DNA from: Enterococcus sp. BWB1-3
Lineage (GTDB): Bacteria > Bacillota > Bacilli > Lactobacillales > Enterococcaceae
NCBI RefSeq assembly: GCF_016745275.1
Contig: NZ_JADOEP010000007.1
Location: 89,312-153,311, forward strand
Length of the DNA stretch: 64,000 bases
Direction: 5' to 3'
Under the pieces are notes generated by a model. That model was not told where the DNA came from and ran no database searches. It saw only the letters and a list, made by a program, of their open reading frames with translations. The position numbers and the translations under genes were made by a program. Position 1 is the first letter of the stretch. The number at the start of each line of letters is the position of its first letter. Positions 46,570 to 55,621 of this stretch are shown in pieces.

Positions 46570-47453
46570 TGGAATCTGGAACAACTATACGTGAAGTATC
46601 TGCAACAACCAAGAAAGTAAAACGAAATGTGAAAGATTCTCTACTGACTGGCTTTAAGTATTTAGTCTTGAGTATTGTTTCATTTATTTCAATTTTTCCT
46701 TTTATCTGGATGATTTTGGGAATGACGAATACACCAGTAGATATTACTGCAGGTAAAATCAAAATTGGGAACAACTTGATGATCAATTTTCAAAATTTAT
46801 TTTCAAATGATTTAAACTTCGCCCGAGCTTTGTGGAATTCTGCGGTGATTGCTGTGATTACAACCGTTCTGGCTTTGCTTATTTCATCTATGGCCGGCTA
46901 CGGATTCGAAATTTATCATAGTAAAAGAAAAGACAGGCTGTTCAATATTCTTCTGTTGTCTATGATGGTGCCTTTTGCGGCATTGATGATACCTTTGTAT
47001 CGGATGTTTTCAAACTTGAATGGAACATTTTTGGGGATAAACAGTATCTTTGTGGTTATTCTGCCTTCAGTTAGTACTGCTTTTCTGATTTTCTTCTTCC
47101 GCCAAAATGTTAAATCATTTCCTAAAGACTTGGTGGAAGCAGCACGTCTGGATGGCTTAAATGAATTAAGTATCTTTTTCAGAGTGTACATGCCCACCGC
47201 TAAAAATACTTATGCGGCTGCAGCGATTATTACCTTTATGAGCAGCTGGAATAATTATTTATGGCCGTTAGTTGCATTGCAGTCACCTGATAAGCGTACG
47301 ATTCCTTTGGTGTTGTCCGCAATGGGGGCTTCTTACACGCCAGATTATGGAATGATTATGACCGGGTTGGTCATTGCGACGTTACCGACAGCAGTTGTCT
47401 TCTTTGTTCTGCAAAAGCAATTTGTTCAAGGAATGATCGGCTCTGTGAAATAA
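46569..47453 (+). CDS. Sugar ABC transporter permease 2 (CUT1)
   Basis: 294 residues of the MalG/LacG type, six helices, EAA loop EAARLDGLNELSIFFRVYMP. Partner of the permease just upstream. No ATPase gene follows, so the importer must use a shared MsmX/UgpC-type ATPase encoded elsewhere, common for CUT1 systems in Firmicutes. Confidence 0.93.
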   Translation: MESGTTIREVSATTKKVKRNVKDSLLTGFKYLVLSIVSFISIFPFIWMILGMTNTPVDITAGKIKIGNNLMINFQNLFSNDLNFARALWNSAVIAVITTVLALLISSMAGYGFEIYHSKRKDRLFNILLLSMMVPFAALMIPLYRMFSNLNGTFLGINSIFVVILPSVSTAFLIFFFRQNVKSFPKDLVEAARLDGLNELSIFFRVYMPTAKNTYAAAAIITFMSSWNNYLWPLVALQSPDKRTIPLVLSAMGASYTPDYGMIMTGLVIATLPTAVVFFVLQKQFVQGMIGSVK

Positions 47454-47585
47454 AAGAAATCAACTTTAATACTTAATGTGTCAATTTGCAAGAAGAGCTG
47501 GTTTCAGTTGTATGGAAGTTATTTCTACTGTAAAAAAAGTTTTCCTTCTTTGTACTGGCAGAAGGGTGGCGTAGATGTACAGAAA

Positions 47586-47628
47586 TAGTAGTGATAGTTT
47601 TTGGCTATCACTGCTATTTTTTTCTTAT
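47586..47628 (+). terminator. Terminator of the sugar ABC operon
   Basis: AGTAGTGATAG and CTATCACTGCT pair closely, followed by ATTTTTTTC. The rest of the gap to 47790 contains a GC-rich hairpin (GGGCAGC / GCTGCC, 47704-47733) upstream of tcyP and nothing else I can name. Confidence 0.82.
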
Positions 47629-47790
47629 CAGTCTACAAGCAAAAAAATAGCCTGTTTTTCTTTTAATCAGTTAGAATGAGTGTATCACTGAATTTCAATT
47701 CAGGGCAGCTGCTGAAGAGTTGCTGCCGGGAACCTTTACTTCCTTAGATGGACTTGTCATTAACATAATTTAATTTAGGAGGAGTAAAAA

Positions 47791-49179
47791 ATGACAACAC
47801 TCATCACAGTTTTAGTGGTTCTTGCATTTCTCGGCGTTGTCTATGCCTTTTATCGGATGCAGGCAAAACACTTAAAATTTTCTACTCGTGTTTTTGCAGC
47901 TCTGGGTGTAGGAATCGTGTTAGGTGCAATTATTCAAGTTGCCTTTGGTACAGCCAGTGATGTTACATCTCAGGCAATGTCATGGATTGGTATTATTGGA
48001 AATGGCTATGTGGCATTGCTGCAAATGCTCGTGATCCCATTGGTATTCGTTTCTATTGTAGGAGCATTTACTAAAATGAAAGAGTCAAGCAAGCTGGGAA
48101 AAATCAGCTTCAATGTTTTGGCTACTTTACTTGGAACAACAGCAGCGGCTGCCTTGATCGGCTATGGCAGTACTATATTATTCGGTCTTCAAGGTGCTCA
48201 GTTTACAGAAGGAACGGCTGAAGCGGCTCGTATCGCTGAACTGGCAACCAGACAGGAGACCATTGAAAATTTATCAATTCCTGATCAGATCTTATCTTTC
48301 ATCCCCCGAAATGTTTTTGCTGATTTTGCAGGAACACGTGCAACCAGTACTATTGGTGTCGTGATCTTTGCTGCTTTCGTAGGTATCGCATTCCTTGGAG
48401 TGAAGAAAAAAGCTCCGAAAGAAGCTGAATTTTTTGCGAACTTAATCGATAGCTTATATAAAATAACTATGAGAATTGTAACTTTAGTTTTGAGACTGAC
48501 TCCATACGGCGTTCTGGCATTGATGACCAATGTCGTTGCTACGAGTGATTTTGAAGCAATTTTAAACTTAGGAAAATTTGTAGTGGCATCTTATGCAGCA
48601 TTGATTGTTGTCTTTCTGCTGCATCTGGTTATTCTGGCAGTAATTAAGGTTAATCCGTTGAATTATTTGAAGAAAGCCTTCCCTGTTTTAAGCTTTGCTT
48701 TTACTTCAAGATCAAGTGCGGGCGCATTGCCTTTAAATATTGAAACACAAACAAGAGCATTGGGCGTGGATGAAACAACAGCAAATTTTGCGGGCAGCTT
48801 CGGATTGTCGATTGGTCAAAATGGCTGTGCCGGTGTCTACCCTGCAATGCTTGCGACAATTGTTGCACCAACAGTGGGAATTGATGTATTCAGCTTAGAA
48901 TTCGTATTGATGCTGGCAGCAATCGTAACAATCAGCTCATTTGGTGTTGCGGGAGTCGGCGGTGGTGCAACCTTTGCCTCTTTGATCGTTCTTGGTGCAA
49001 TGAATCTGCCTGTAGCGATCGTTGGTTTGGTTATCTCAGTTGAACCTCTGATTGACATGGCAAGAACAGCAGTAAATGTTAGTGATAGTATGGTAGCCGG
49101 AATGGTAGCCAGCTCCAATATTGGTCATTTAGATCGATCTGTTCTTGCAGATGAAGAACTGGTTGTAGAAGCTAAATAA
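47791..49179 (+). CDS. tcyP: L-cystine uptake symporter, TcyP family
   Basis: 462 residues, matching the length of TcyP rather than the shorter GltP/DctA proteins. It belongs to the sodium:dicarboxylate symporter family: N-terminal helix, LLQMLVIPLVFVSIVGAF, re-entrant loop TSRSSAGALPLNIE, and the substrate motif NGCAGVYPAMLA. It should import cystine by proton or sodium symport. SD GGAGGAG. Monocistronic with a strong terminator. Consistent with the sulfur amino acid genes that follow. Confidence 0.88.
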   Translation: MTTLITVLVVLAFLGVVYAFYRMQAKHLKFSTRVFAALGVGIVLGAIIQVAFGTASDVTSQAMSWIGIIGNGYVALLQMLVIPLVFVSIVGAFTKMKESSKLGKISFNVLATLLGTTAAAALIGYGSTILFGLQGAQFTEGTAEAARIAELATRQETIENLSIPDQILSFIPRNVFADFAGTRATSTIGVVIFAAFVGIAFLGVKKKAPKEAEFFANLIDSLYKITMRIVTLVLRLTPYGVLALMTNVVATSDFEAILNLGKFVVASYAALIVVFLLHLVILAVIKVNPLNYLKKAFPVLSFAFTSRSSAGALPLNIETQTRALGVDETTANFAGSFGLSIGQNGCAGVYPAMLATIVAPTVGIDVFSLEFVLMLAAIVTISSFGVAGVGGGATFASLIVLGAMNLPVAIVGLVISVEPLIDMARTAVNVSDSMVAGMVASSNIGHLDRSVLADEELVVEAK

Positions 49180-49190
49180 AAAAAATTAAA

Positions 49191-49231
49191 GCCATGATCG
49201 GGTCAAACAGGAAACCGATCATGGTTTTTTA
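49191..49231 (+). terminator. Terminator after tcyP
   Basis: CCATGATCGG and CCGATCATGG form a 10-bp perfect stem followed by TTTTTT. Confidence 0.9.
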
Positions 49232-49335
49232 TATTGAAAAAATGTTTTAATCTTCAATAAAAAAGATAACGCAGCCTCACCGTCATAATAGTGAGTAATA
49301 TACCCATTGCTGTCTACCAGCACAGTTAATTTCAT
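49219..49335 (-). pseudogene. N-terminal fragment of an MBL-fold hydrolase
   Basis: 38 residues from ATG 49335 with a good GGAGGAAAAAAG ribosome site. The first 25 residues (KLTVLVDSNGYITHYYDGEAA) look like the N-terminal strand of MBL-fold metallohydrolases of the KLTVLVDNNTYID type. The rest, before TGA at 49219, runs into the tcyP terminator, so the gene has been cut. Alternatively a small real peptide. Confidence 0.4.
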
Positions 49336-49438
49336 CTTTTTTCCTCCTTAAACTAATCAAAATGATGTTGTTCAAGCAGAACATAAGTTAAAATAAGATG
49401 TATAGAAAAATAAGAATCATTTTGGAGGGACTAGTTAG

Positions 49439-49813
49439 ATGTTTACCAGTCAAGTAAAAATAATGCTCTATGTAAATAATGTCAGTGAATCAAGTGAATT
49501 CTGGCAAAGTATCGGATTTGTAGAATTGGAAAGAGATGCTGTTGATGGAACGCTGGTTGTGGAGATCGCACCAAGTGCAGATTCTTCTGCCAAAATTGTT
49601 TTGTATGAACTGGCATTTATTCAAAAGCACTCTCCTGAAGTAGCAGGCAACACGCCATCACTGATGCTTTTCAGCGAGGATATTACAAAGCTGTATAAAA
49701 AAATGAAGGAGGCTCATGTAACAGTGGGGGAACTAGTGCAATTGCCCGGCGGTGAGCTGGTTTTTAACTTTTCAGATAATGATGGGAATTATTTTGCAGT
49801 GTCGGGAGAATAG
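49439..49813 (+). CDS. VOC/glyoxalase-like protein
   Basis: 124 residues, one vicinal-oxygen-chelate domain with the two beta-alpha-beta-beta-beta modules (VKIMLYVNNVSESSEFWQSIGF and the C-terminal LPGGELVFNFSDNDGNYFAV). The metal-ligand pattern is incomplete, so enzyme activity is uncertain. SD GGAGGGA. A terminator (GAGAGGGCGAA / TTCGTTCTC, then TTTTTT) follows at 49824-49853. Confidence 0.85.
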   Translation: MFTSQVKIMLYVNNVSESSEFWQSIGFVELERDAVDGTLVVEIAPSADSSAKIVLYELAFIQKHSPEVAGNTPSLMLFSEDITKLYKKMKEAHVTVGELVQLPGGELVFNFSDNDGNYFAVSGE

Positions 49814-49961
49814 AATGTAACTCATGAGAGGGCGAAATTCGTTCTCTTTTTTGTTCGTAAATAAAGCAGCTGATTGTGCGGCATTCCACAAGCATCAAAC
49901 TGGCATTCTGTTTTTTTCTTTTTATATAATGAATTGGAATGAAATGAAAAGAGGGAAAGAA

Positions 49962-50909
49962 ATGAAGTACCAAGTAGTCTTATATTATCAATATACAACG
50001 ATTGAAGATCCGGAGCAGTTTGCCAAAGAGCATCTTGCCTTCTGTAAATCATTAAATTTAAAAGGAAGAATTCTTGTTGCCCGCGAAGGCATCAATGGTA
50101 CTCTTTCCGGAACGACAGCTGAAACGAATAAATACATGGAAGCAATGCTTGCTGATGAGCGCTTTAAGGATACTTTTTTTAAAGTGGATCAGGCGGAAGA
50201 ACATGCATTTAAGAAAATGTTTGTTCGTCCAAGAAAAGAGCTGGTTGCTTTGAATTTGGAAGATGATATTAATCCGTTAGCTTTGACTGGCAACTATTTA
50301 GAGCCGGAAGAATTTCGCGAAGCATTGATTGATGAAAATACCATTGTATTGGATGCCAGGAATGATTATGAATATGACCTTGGTCATTTTCGCGGTGCTG
50401 TGCGTCCGGATATTCGCAATTTCCGTGAGCTTCCTCAATGGATTCGTGACAACAAAGAGCAATTTATGGATAAAAAAATCGTCACTTACTGTACAGGCGG
50501 CATTCGTTGTGAGAAATTTTCCGGCTGGCTGCTGAGAGAGGGCTTTGAGGACGTAGCGCAATTACATGGAGGTATTGCCAATTATGGGAAAAATCCAAAA
50601 ACTCAGGGTGAATTTTGGGATGGAAAAATGTACGTATTTGATGAACGAATCAGTGTAGAAATTAACCATGTGGACAAACAGGTTATCGGGAAGGACTGGT
50701 TTGACGGAGCTCCCTGTGAACGCTACATCAACTGTGCAAATCCTTACTGTAACAGACAGATTCTTTCTTCTGTAGAAAATGAAGAGAAGCACTTAGGCGG
50801 CTGTTCACCGGAGTGCAGCAGACATCCGGAAAATCGTTATGCTGCGAAACACCAGTTAACAAAAGAGCAAGTTGCTGAACGACTGTCTTTGATTGAGTTA
50901 GGCGTCTAA
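49962..50909 (+). CDS. trhO: tRNA uridine(34) hydroxylase, TrhO (YceA/YbfQ family)
   Basis: 315 residues from ATG 49962 (SD AGAGGGAAAG); the frame open upstream to 49824 has no SD and covers the previous terminator. An N-terminal acylphosphatase-like domain (about 1-95) is followed by a rhodanese domain with active Cys177 in YCTGGIRC and a C-terminal Cys-rich segment ([14 protein letters not shown]). TrhO makes 5-hydroxyuridine at the tRNA wobble position using oxygen. Confidence 0.93.
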   Translation: MKYQVVLYYQYTTIEDPEQFAKEHLAFCKSLNLKGRILVAREGINGTLSGTTAETNKYMEAMLADERFKDTFFKVDQAEEHAFKKMFVRPRKELVALNLEDDINPLALTGNYLEPEEFREALIDENTIVLDARNDYEYDLGHFRGAVRPDIRNFRELPQWIRDNKEQFMDKKIVTYCTGGIRCEKFSGWLLREGFEDVAQLHGGIANYGKNPKTQGEFWDGKMYVFDERISVEINHVDKQVIGKDWFDGAPCERYINCANPYCNRQILSSVENEEKHLGGCSPECSRHPENRYAAKHQLTKEQVAERLSLIELGV

Positions 50910-50921
50910 AAAGAGAACAAT

Positions 50922-50960
50922 GAAGGATAAATCGGAAAGAGCGGTTTATCCTTTTTTTGC
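50922..50960 (+). terminator. Terminator after trhO
   Basis: AAGGATAAATC, a 9-nt loop, GGTTTATCCTT and TTTTTG. Confidence 0.85.
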
Positions 50961-51059
50961 TTGAAAACACTAATGATTTCAGTTATTAAGTTATTTTTGT
51001 TCGGAATTCTTGTTGACTGAATCAAAAAAATCAAGTATAGTGAACCCAACAACATAGGT

Positions 51060-51345
51060 TAGACGCATTGAAAAGAAGAGTACAAGCTGCTGAATTTTAA
51101 AAGAGAGCTTCGACCGGTGAAAAGAAGCAGAGGAATCAGTTTGGAAGATGGTCTTTGAGCAGATGATCGTGAGTCTGAGGATAAGCGGTCAGCGGGAATG
51201 CCCGTTACAGCATGACAGTAATGACAGAAAAGGGGATTTTGTCTTACTGACTGAGGCTGTTCTTATAAGGGAGCAGTGAATTAAGGTGGTAACACGGAGT
51301 ATACGCTCGCGTCCTTTCGGCAACGAAAAGGCGGGAGCTTTTTTG
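51060..51345 (+). promoter_or_regulatory. T-box leader, methionine-specific
   Basis: Stem I landmarks are present (AGTA at 51079-51082, AAGAGAGCTTCGACCGG from 51101, GAAGCAGAGGAATCAG). The specifier bulge has AAGATGGTC with codon ATG at 51149-51151, i.e. Met. The T-box AAGGTGGTAACACGG is at 51283-51297 with TGGT to pair the tRNA acceptor end. A terminator follows (GCTCGCGTCCTTTCG / CGAAAAGGCGGGAGC, then TTTTTT at 51338-51343). Uncharged tRNA-Met would turn on metY-metA. Confidence 0.93.
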
Positions 51346-51457
51346 TATACAAGCTGCATAGCCCGCTATCAAAAGACTGGCATGAACTCTTATATCTTTA
51401 ATGCTGAAACATTAAGCGGACCAGAAATACAACTAAAAAATGATGGAGGGAAAAAGA

Positions 51458-52729
51458 ATGGAATTTGAAACGAAGTGTCTGCATGCAGGCTATCAACCGG
51501 GAAATGGAGAGCCGAGAGTGGCTCCCATTGTTCAAAGTACAACGTATACGTATGACTCTACAGAAGAAATTGGCAAATTATTTGATCTGGAAAAGGCTGG
51601 GTATTTTTATACTCGTCTGGCTAACCCAACGACAAATGCAGCAGAAGAAAAGATTGCGGCACTGGAAGGCGGAGTTGCGGCATTGTGTACTTCTTCCGGT
51701 CAGGCAGCAACATTTTTTGCAATTCTGAATATTCTTGAAGCGGGAGACCATCTGATTTCTTCTTCCTATGTGTATGGCGGGACGTTTAACCTACTCGCTC
51801 ATACGTTCAGAAAAATAGGTATCAAAGTTACATTTGTTGATCAGACAGCAACCTTGGAAGAGTTGAAAAAAGCGGTCCAACCAAATACAAAAGCAGTTTT
51901 TGCTGAAACGATTGCTAATCCTGCCATGCATGTTTTGGATATTGAGAAATTTGCCAAGCTGGCACATGATGCAGAGGTACCGTTTATTATTGATAATACA
52001 TTTGCTACCCCTTATTTTTGTCGCCCAATTGAATATGGTGCAGATATTGTGATACACAGTACGACAAAATATTTGGATGGTCATGCAGTTCAGACTGGTG
52101 GAGTAATTGTTGACAGCGGGAAATTCAACTGGAGTAATGGAAAGTTTCCTCAGCTCAGCAAGCCTGATGTGACGTACCATAATTTGGTCTATACTGAGAC
52201 ATTTGGACCGGCTGCTTATATTACTAAAGCTCGTGTACAGCTAATGAGAGATATTGGAGCGACTCCCTCTCCTCAAAACTCATTTTTGCTGAATTTGGGA
52301 ATGGAAACTTTACCTGTACGGATGGATCGTCATTATGAAAATGCATTAGCAGTAGCGAAATTTTTAACAGAGCAAAATGCTGTATCTTCTGTTACTTATC
52401 CTGGATTGGAAACTGATGTGAATTATGAACTAGCTCAAAAATATGTTCCAAACGGGTTGTGCGGAGTTATCTCGTTTGAAATTGCAGATGGAAAAGAAGC
52501 AGCAGCTAAGTGGCTTGATTCATTGGAACTTGTTTCTTTGGAAGTACACGTAGCAGATATTCGAACCTGTGCGCTGCATCCTGCAACATCTACACATCGT
52601 CAGTTATCTGATGATGAACTAAGTAATGCAGGCATTTCTCCAGGACTGATTCGTATTTCCTGTGGGATTGAAAATGTGAAAGACATTCTGACAGATTTGC
52701 AGCAGGCCTTTGAAAAGCTGGAGGCATAG
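51458..52729 (+). CDS. metY: O-acetylhomoserine sulfhydrylase (thiol-lyase)
   Basis: 423 residues, Cys/Met metabolism PLP family. Start ATG 51458 with SD GGAGGG (an earlier in-frame ATG at 51440 overlaps it). The opening FETKCLHAGYQPGNGEPRVAP and the length above 420 are typical of MetY rather than MetB/MetC. PLP-binding Lys is in HSTTKYLDGHA near residue 205. It makes homocysteine from O-acetylhomoserine and sulfide. Controlled by the Met T-box and followed at once by metA. Confidence 0.92.
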   Translation: MEFETKCLHAGYQPGNGEPRVAPIVQSTTYTYDSTEEIGKLFDLEKAGYFYTRLANPTTNAAEEKIAALEGGVAALCTSSGQAATFFAILNILEAGDHLISSSYVYGGTFNLLAHTFRKIGIKVTFVDQTATLEELKKAVQPNTKAVFAETIANPAMHVLDIEKFAKLAHDAEVPFIIDNTFATPYFCRPIEYGADIVIHSTTKYLDGHAVQTGGVIVDSGKFNWSNGKFPQLSKPDVTYHNLVYTETFGPAAYITKARVQLMRDIGATPSPQNSFLLNLGMETLPVRMDRHYENALAVAKFLTEQNAVSSVTYPGLETDVNYELAQKYVPNGLCGVISFEIADGKEAAAKWLDSLELVSLEVHVADIRTCALHPATSTHRQLSDDELSNAGISPGLIRISCGIENVKDILTDLQQAFEKLEA

Positions 52730-52732
52730 GTG

Positions 52733-53668
52733 ATGCCGATAAAACTGGTTGATAGCTTCCCGGCGAAGCAAGTATTGGAAAAAGAAAACATTTTTGCCAT
52801 AGATAATGAACGGGCCTCTACACAGGATATCCGACCATTAAAGCTCTTGATTCTAAACCTGATGCCCAATAAAATTGATACAGAAATTCAGCTTCTTCGA
52901 TTAATCAGTCAAAGTCCTTTGCAAATAGATGTTGATTTTTTGAAAATTTCTTCTCATGAACATAAAAATACCAGCCTGCATCATTTGTCACAATTTTATC
53001 TGGCATTTGATGAGATCAGGAACAGAACTTACGATGGAATGATTATTACCGGTGCACCAGTAGAACAGCTGCCGTTTAAAGAAGTAAATTACTGGGATGA
53101 ACTGGTGGAAATCATGGATTGGAGTCAGACAAATACAACTTCGGTCATTCATATCTGCTGGGGTGCACAGGCAGCCCTGTATCATCACTATGGTGTAGAG
53201 AAAACTGCCTATGATAAAAAGCTGTTTGGTATTTACAGTCAGACACCAAAAGAAAATCATCGTTTGTTCAGAGGATTTGATGACCGCTTTAATACGCCTC
53301 AATCCCGGTACACAGGCATCAATGAAGGACAGATTGATGAGAAGCGTTTACGGATAATGGCAGCAAATGAAGAAATTGGGGCAACGATTTTAATTTCCGA
53401 AGATGATCATAATATCTTTTTGCTGGGTCATTTTGAGTACGATACGGATTCTTTAACACAGGAATATCTGCGTGATCAGGAAAAAGGCATGGACACTGCA
53501 ATACCTAAAAACTATTTTGTAGATAACCAGCTGGACAAAGGAGTCATCAACACATGGCGTGGACACGCGCATTTACTCTACCATAATTGGCTGAACGATG
53601 TCTATCAGCTGACGCCATATGAGTTGAATCAGATCCTCAGTGAGCAAAAAGAACGTTTAATGATGTGA
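52733..53668 (+). CDS. metA: Homoserine O-acetyltransferase, MetA family
   Basis: 311 residues from ATG 52733 (SD GGAGG). Catalytic Cys142 lies in HICWGAQAALYHHYG, and the later His/Glu of the family (LGHFEYD) are present. Residue 111 is Glu (GAPVEQLPF); in this family Glu111 goes with acetyl-CoA and Gly with succinyl-CoA, so the annotation homoserine O-succinyltransferase would be wrong. This suits the adjacent O-acetylhomoserine sulfhydrylase. Confidence 0.92.
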   Translation: MPIKLVDSFPAKQVLEKENIFAIDNERASTQDIRPLKLLILNLMPNKIDTEIQLLRLISQSPLQIDVDFLKISSHEHKNTSLHHLSQFYLAFDEIRNRTYDGMIITGAPVEQLPFKEVNYWDELVEIMDWSQTNTTSVIHICWGAQAALYHHYGVEKTAYDKKLFGIYSQTPKENHRLFRGFDDRFNTPQSRYTGINEGQIDEKRLRIMAANEEIGATILISEDDHNIFLLGHFEYDTDSLTQEYLRDQEKGMDTAIPKNYFVDNQLDKGVINTWRGHAHLLYHNWLNDVYQLTPYELNQILSEQKERLMM

Positions 53669-53681
53669 AATGAATAATAAT

Positions 53682-53722
53682 AAAAGGAGAAGCTGAATTT
53701 TCGGCTTCCCTTTTTTTTTAAT
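53682..53722 (+). terminator. Terminator after metA
   Basis: GGAGAAGC, loop, GCTTCCC and a run of nine T. Confidence 0.85.
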
Positions 53723-53776
53723 AAAATGACCTGTATAATTAAAAACGGTAAAAATTTGGTAGTAAGAGGTGAAAGC

Positions 53777-54874
53777 ATGGAAAAGCTATTTGTCAGTCCA
53801 TCAAAATACGTTCAGGGGAGAGACCTTCTTAGGAGAAGTGGACCGTACATTCAAACATTTGGGAATAATGCCCTGATTTTGACGGATGAGTTTGTCTGGA
53901 CGCTTGTTGGAGAATCGTATGATCAGCAGCTGACTAGTGAAGGATTGAAGGTAGCACACATTATTTTTAATGGAGAATCTTCTGAAAAAGAAATACAACG
54001 TATTATTAATGAAATGACTGAAACGAGTAGTGAGGTTTTACTTGCACTAGGAGGAGGTAAAGTTATTGATGCGGGGAAAGCAATCGCGGATCAATTGAAT
54101 ATACCAATTGTGGTTATACCGACAACGGCATCTACTGATGCGCCAACTTCTTCAGTATCTGTGTTATATGAGGATGATGGCCGCTTTAAGACCTATGCTT
54201 TGTACCAAAAAAATCCTGATCTTGTTCTTGTTGATACCGAAATAATTGTAAATGCACCTGTTCGGACATTGATAGCAGGGATTGCAGATGGTTTGGCCAC
54301 CGGAGTTGAAGCAAGATCTGTTTGGAAAAATCATGGGGTTAATGTGCTGGGGCAAAAACCAACATTCACAGCACTGGCGATTGCCGAGAGATGTGAAGAT
54401 GTTTTATTTACCTATGGACTCCAGGCTGTTGAAGATAATAGAAAAAGACGAGTTACAGATGCCTTTGAAGCAGTTGTAGAAGCAAATATTTTAATGAGCG
54501 GTCTTGGTTTTGAAAGCGGCGGCCTTTCAGCTGCTCATGCTCTGCATAACGGCTTTTCAGCTATCAAGGGAAAAGTCAATTTGTTGATGCACGGGGAGAA
54601 AGTGGCCTTCACAACACTTGTTCAGCTTGTTTTAGAGGAACAGCCGACTGAAATGCTGACAAGATACATTGACTTGTTCAGTGAATTGGGACTGCCAATC
54701 AATTGTCGAGGAATGGGACTGGATTTTAAAGATGAGAAACAGCTTGGTTTGATTGCCGAGCAGTCTCTATCAGATGGAGACTACCTGAAGCAGCAGCCGC
54801 GAGTTGTAACAAAACGAGAGATTGTCAGAGCGATTCAGGCGCTGGATGTCTTTGTAGAGAATAATTACGCATAG
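53777..54874 (+). CDS. gldA: Glycerol dehydrogenase
   Basis: 365 residues from ATG 53777 with SD AGAGGTG. Iron/zinc alcohol dehydrogenase family, GldA branch: NAD-binding GGGKVIDAGKAIAD (about 96-109), IPTTASTDAPTSSVSV, and metal ligands Asp in AGIADGLATGVEA and His in SAAHALHNG and HGEKVAF. It oxidises glycerol to dihydroxyacetone, or the reverse. Monocistronic; followed by a tandem repeat. Confidence 0.94.
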   Translation: MEKLFVSPSKYVQGRDLLRRSGPYIQTFGNNALILTDEFVWTLVGESYDQQLTSEGLKVAHIIFNGESSEKEIQRIINEMTETSSEVLLALGGGKVIDAGKAIADQLNIPIVVIPTTASTDAPTSSVSVLYEDDGRFKTYALYQKNPDLVLVDTEIIVNAPVRTLIAGIADGLATGVEARSVWKNHGVNVLGQKPTFTALAIAERCEDVLFTYGLQAVEDNRKRRVTDAFEAVVEANILMSGLGFESGGLSAAHALHNGFSAIKGKVNLLMHGEKVAFTTLVQLVLEEQPTEMLTRYIDLFSELGLPINCRGMGLDFKDEKQLGLIAEQSLSDGDYLKQQPRVVTKREIVRAIQALDVFVENNYA

Positions 54875-54904
54875 AATAATGAAGAAAACAAAGTAACTTG
54901 AGGA

Positions 54905-55401
54905 GGTTGTGACAAAGCTTCTCCATGCGACGAGTAACCGAAGGAGCATGTATACGAACTTAAATGCGACGAGTAACCGAAGGAGCATGTATACGAACTT
55001 AAATGCGACGAGTAACCGAAGGAGCATGTATACGGACTTAAATGCGATGAGTAACCGCAGGAGCACGTACATGAACTTAAATGCGACGAGTAACCGAAGG
55101 AGCATGTATACGGACTTAAATGCGACGAGTAACCGAAGGAGCATGTATACGGACTTAAATGCGACGAGTAACCGAAGGAGCATGTATACGGACTTAAATG
55201 CGACGAGTAACCGCAGGAGCAGATAAGTAGAACGATCTAGTTTGTTCCTCAAGGTCAACTTGGAAAAGAACTTCAATAAGTGATCGACCTACAAGCCCTT
55301 CTGTCCTCTTTAGTATGACAGGAAATAGCGTGTAGGTCGATCGTTTTTTTCTTTTCATTCTGTTTGGTGAGGGCGATAGTCCTCATGAGTGTTTGTCACA
55401 G
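54905..55401. repeat. Intergenic element with 39-bp tandem repeats
   Basis: Seven full 39-bp units and one partial unit lie at 54925-55220 (unit starts 54925, 54964, 55003, 55042, 55081, 55120, 55159, 55198), each with ATGCGACGAGTAACCGAAGG followed by AGCATGTATACGRACTTAA. Units differ at only a few positions. The element begins GGTTGTGACAAAGCTTCTCC, as at 45264, and ends TTTGTCACA (55392-55400), so its ends are inverted. A terminator-like hairpin (CGATCGACCTACA / TGTAGGTCGATCG then TTTTTTT, 55268-55348) lies inside. Confidence 0.9.
55268..55352 (+). terminator. Strong hairpin after the tandem repeat
   Basis: CGATCGACCTACA pairs with TGTAGGTCGATCG over 13 bp, with an inner GTCCT/GACAGGA-like stem, followed by TTTTTTTC. 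It may close transcription from gldA. Confidence 0.7.
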
Positions 55402-55577
55402 GCTCTTTTACTTAAATTAGCAGGTTTTAAAGCACAAAAGCAGTTAAAAATAGTCTATTGAAACAAGTAAATTGAATTAAAAAGTATCTGTTTTTTTCTG
55501 GATAATGGTCTATATAGATTTTGAACCCAATTAAGTTGCCCAGAGAGGCTATGATAGTTTCAAGACCGCTGCTGCAT

Positions 55578-55616
55578 TAAAAACTCTCCTGAGCAAGCCA
55601 ATACTCAGGAGAGTTT
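55578..55616 (-). terminator. Terminator of glnPQ
   Basis: AAACTCTCCTGAG and CTCAGGAGAGTTT form a 13-bp perfect stem 6 bp after the glnQ stop; on the minus strand T residues follow. Confidence 0.88.
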
Positions 55617-55621
55617 ACTCA

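Noticed and set aside
47704..47733. GC-rich hairpin before tcyP as a riboswitch.
   Set aside because: No S-box, S(MK) or T-box consensus is visible around it; only a simple 6-bp stem.
51040..51345. SAM riboswitch upstream of metY.
   Set aside because: The leader carries an unmistakable T-box sequence and specifier loop and lacks the S-box core.
54770..55276. A 168-residue repeat-containing membrane-like protein on the minus strand.
   Set aside because: Its repeat part is the reverse reading of the 39-bp tandem repeat, its tail is antisense to gldA, and no ribosome site was found.
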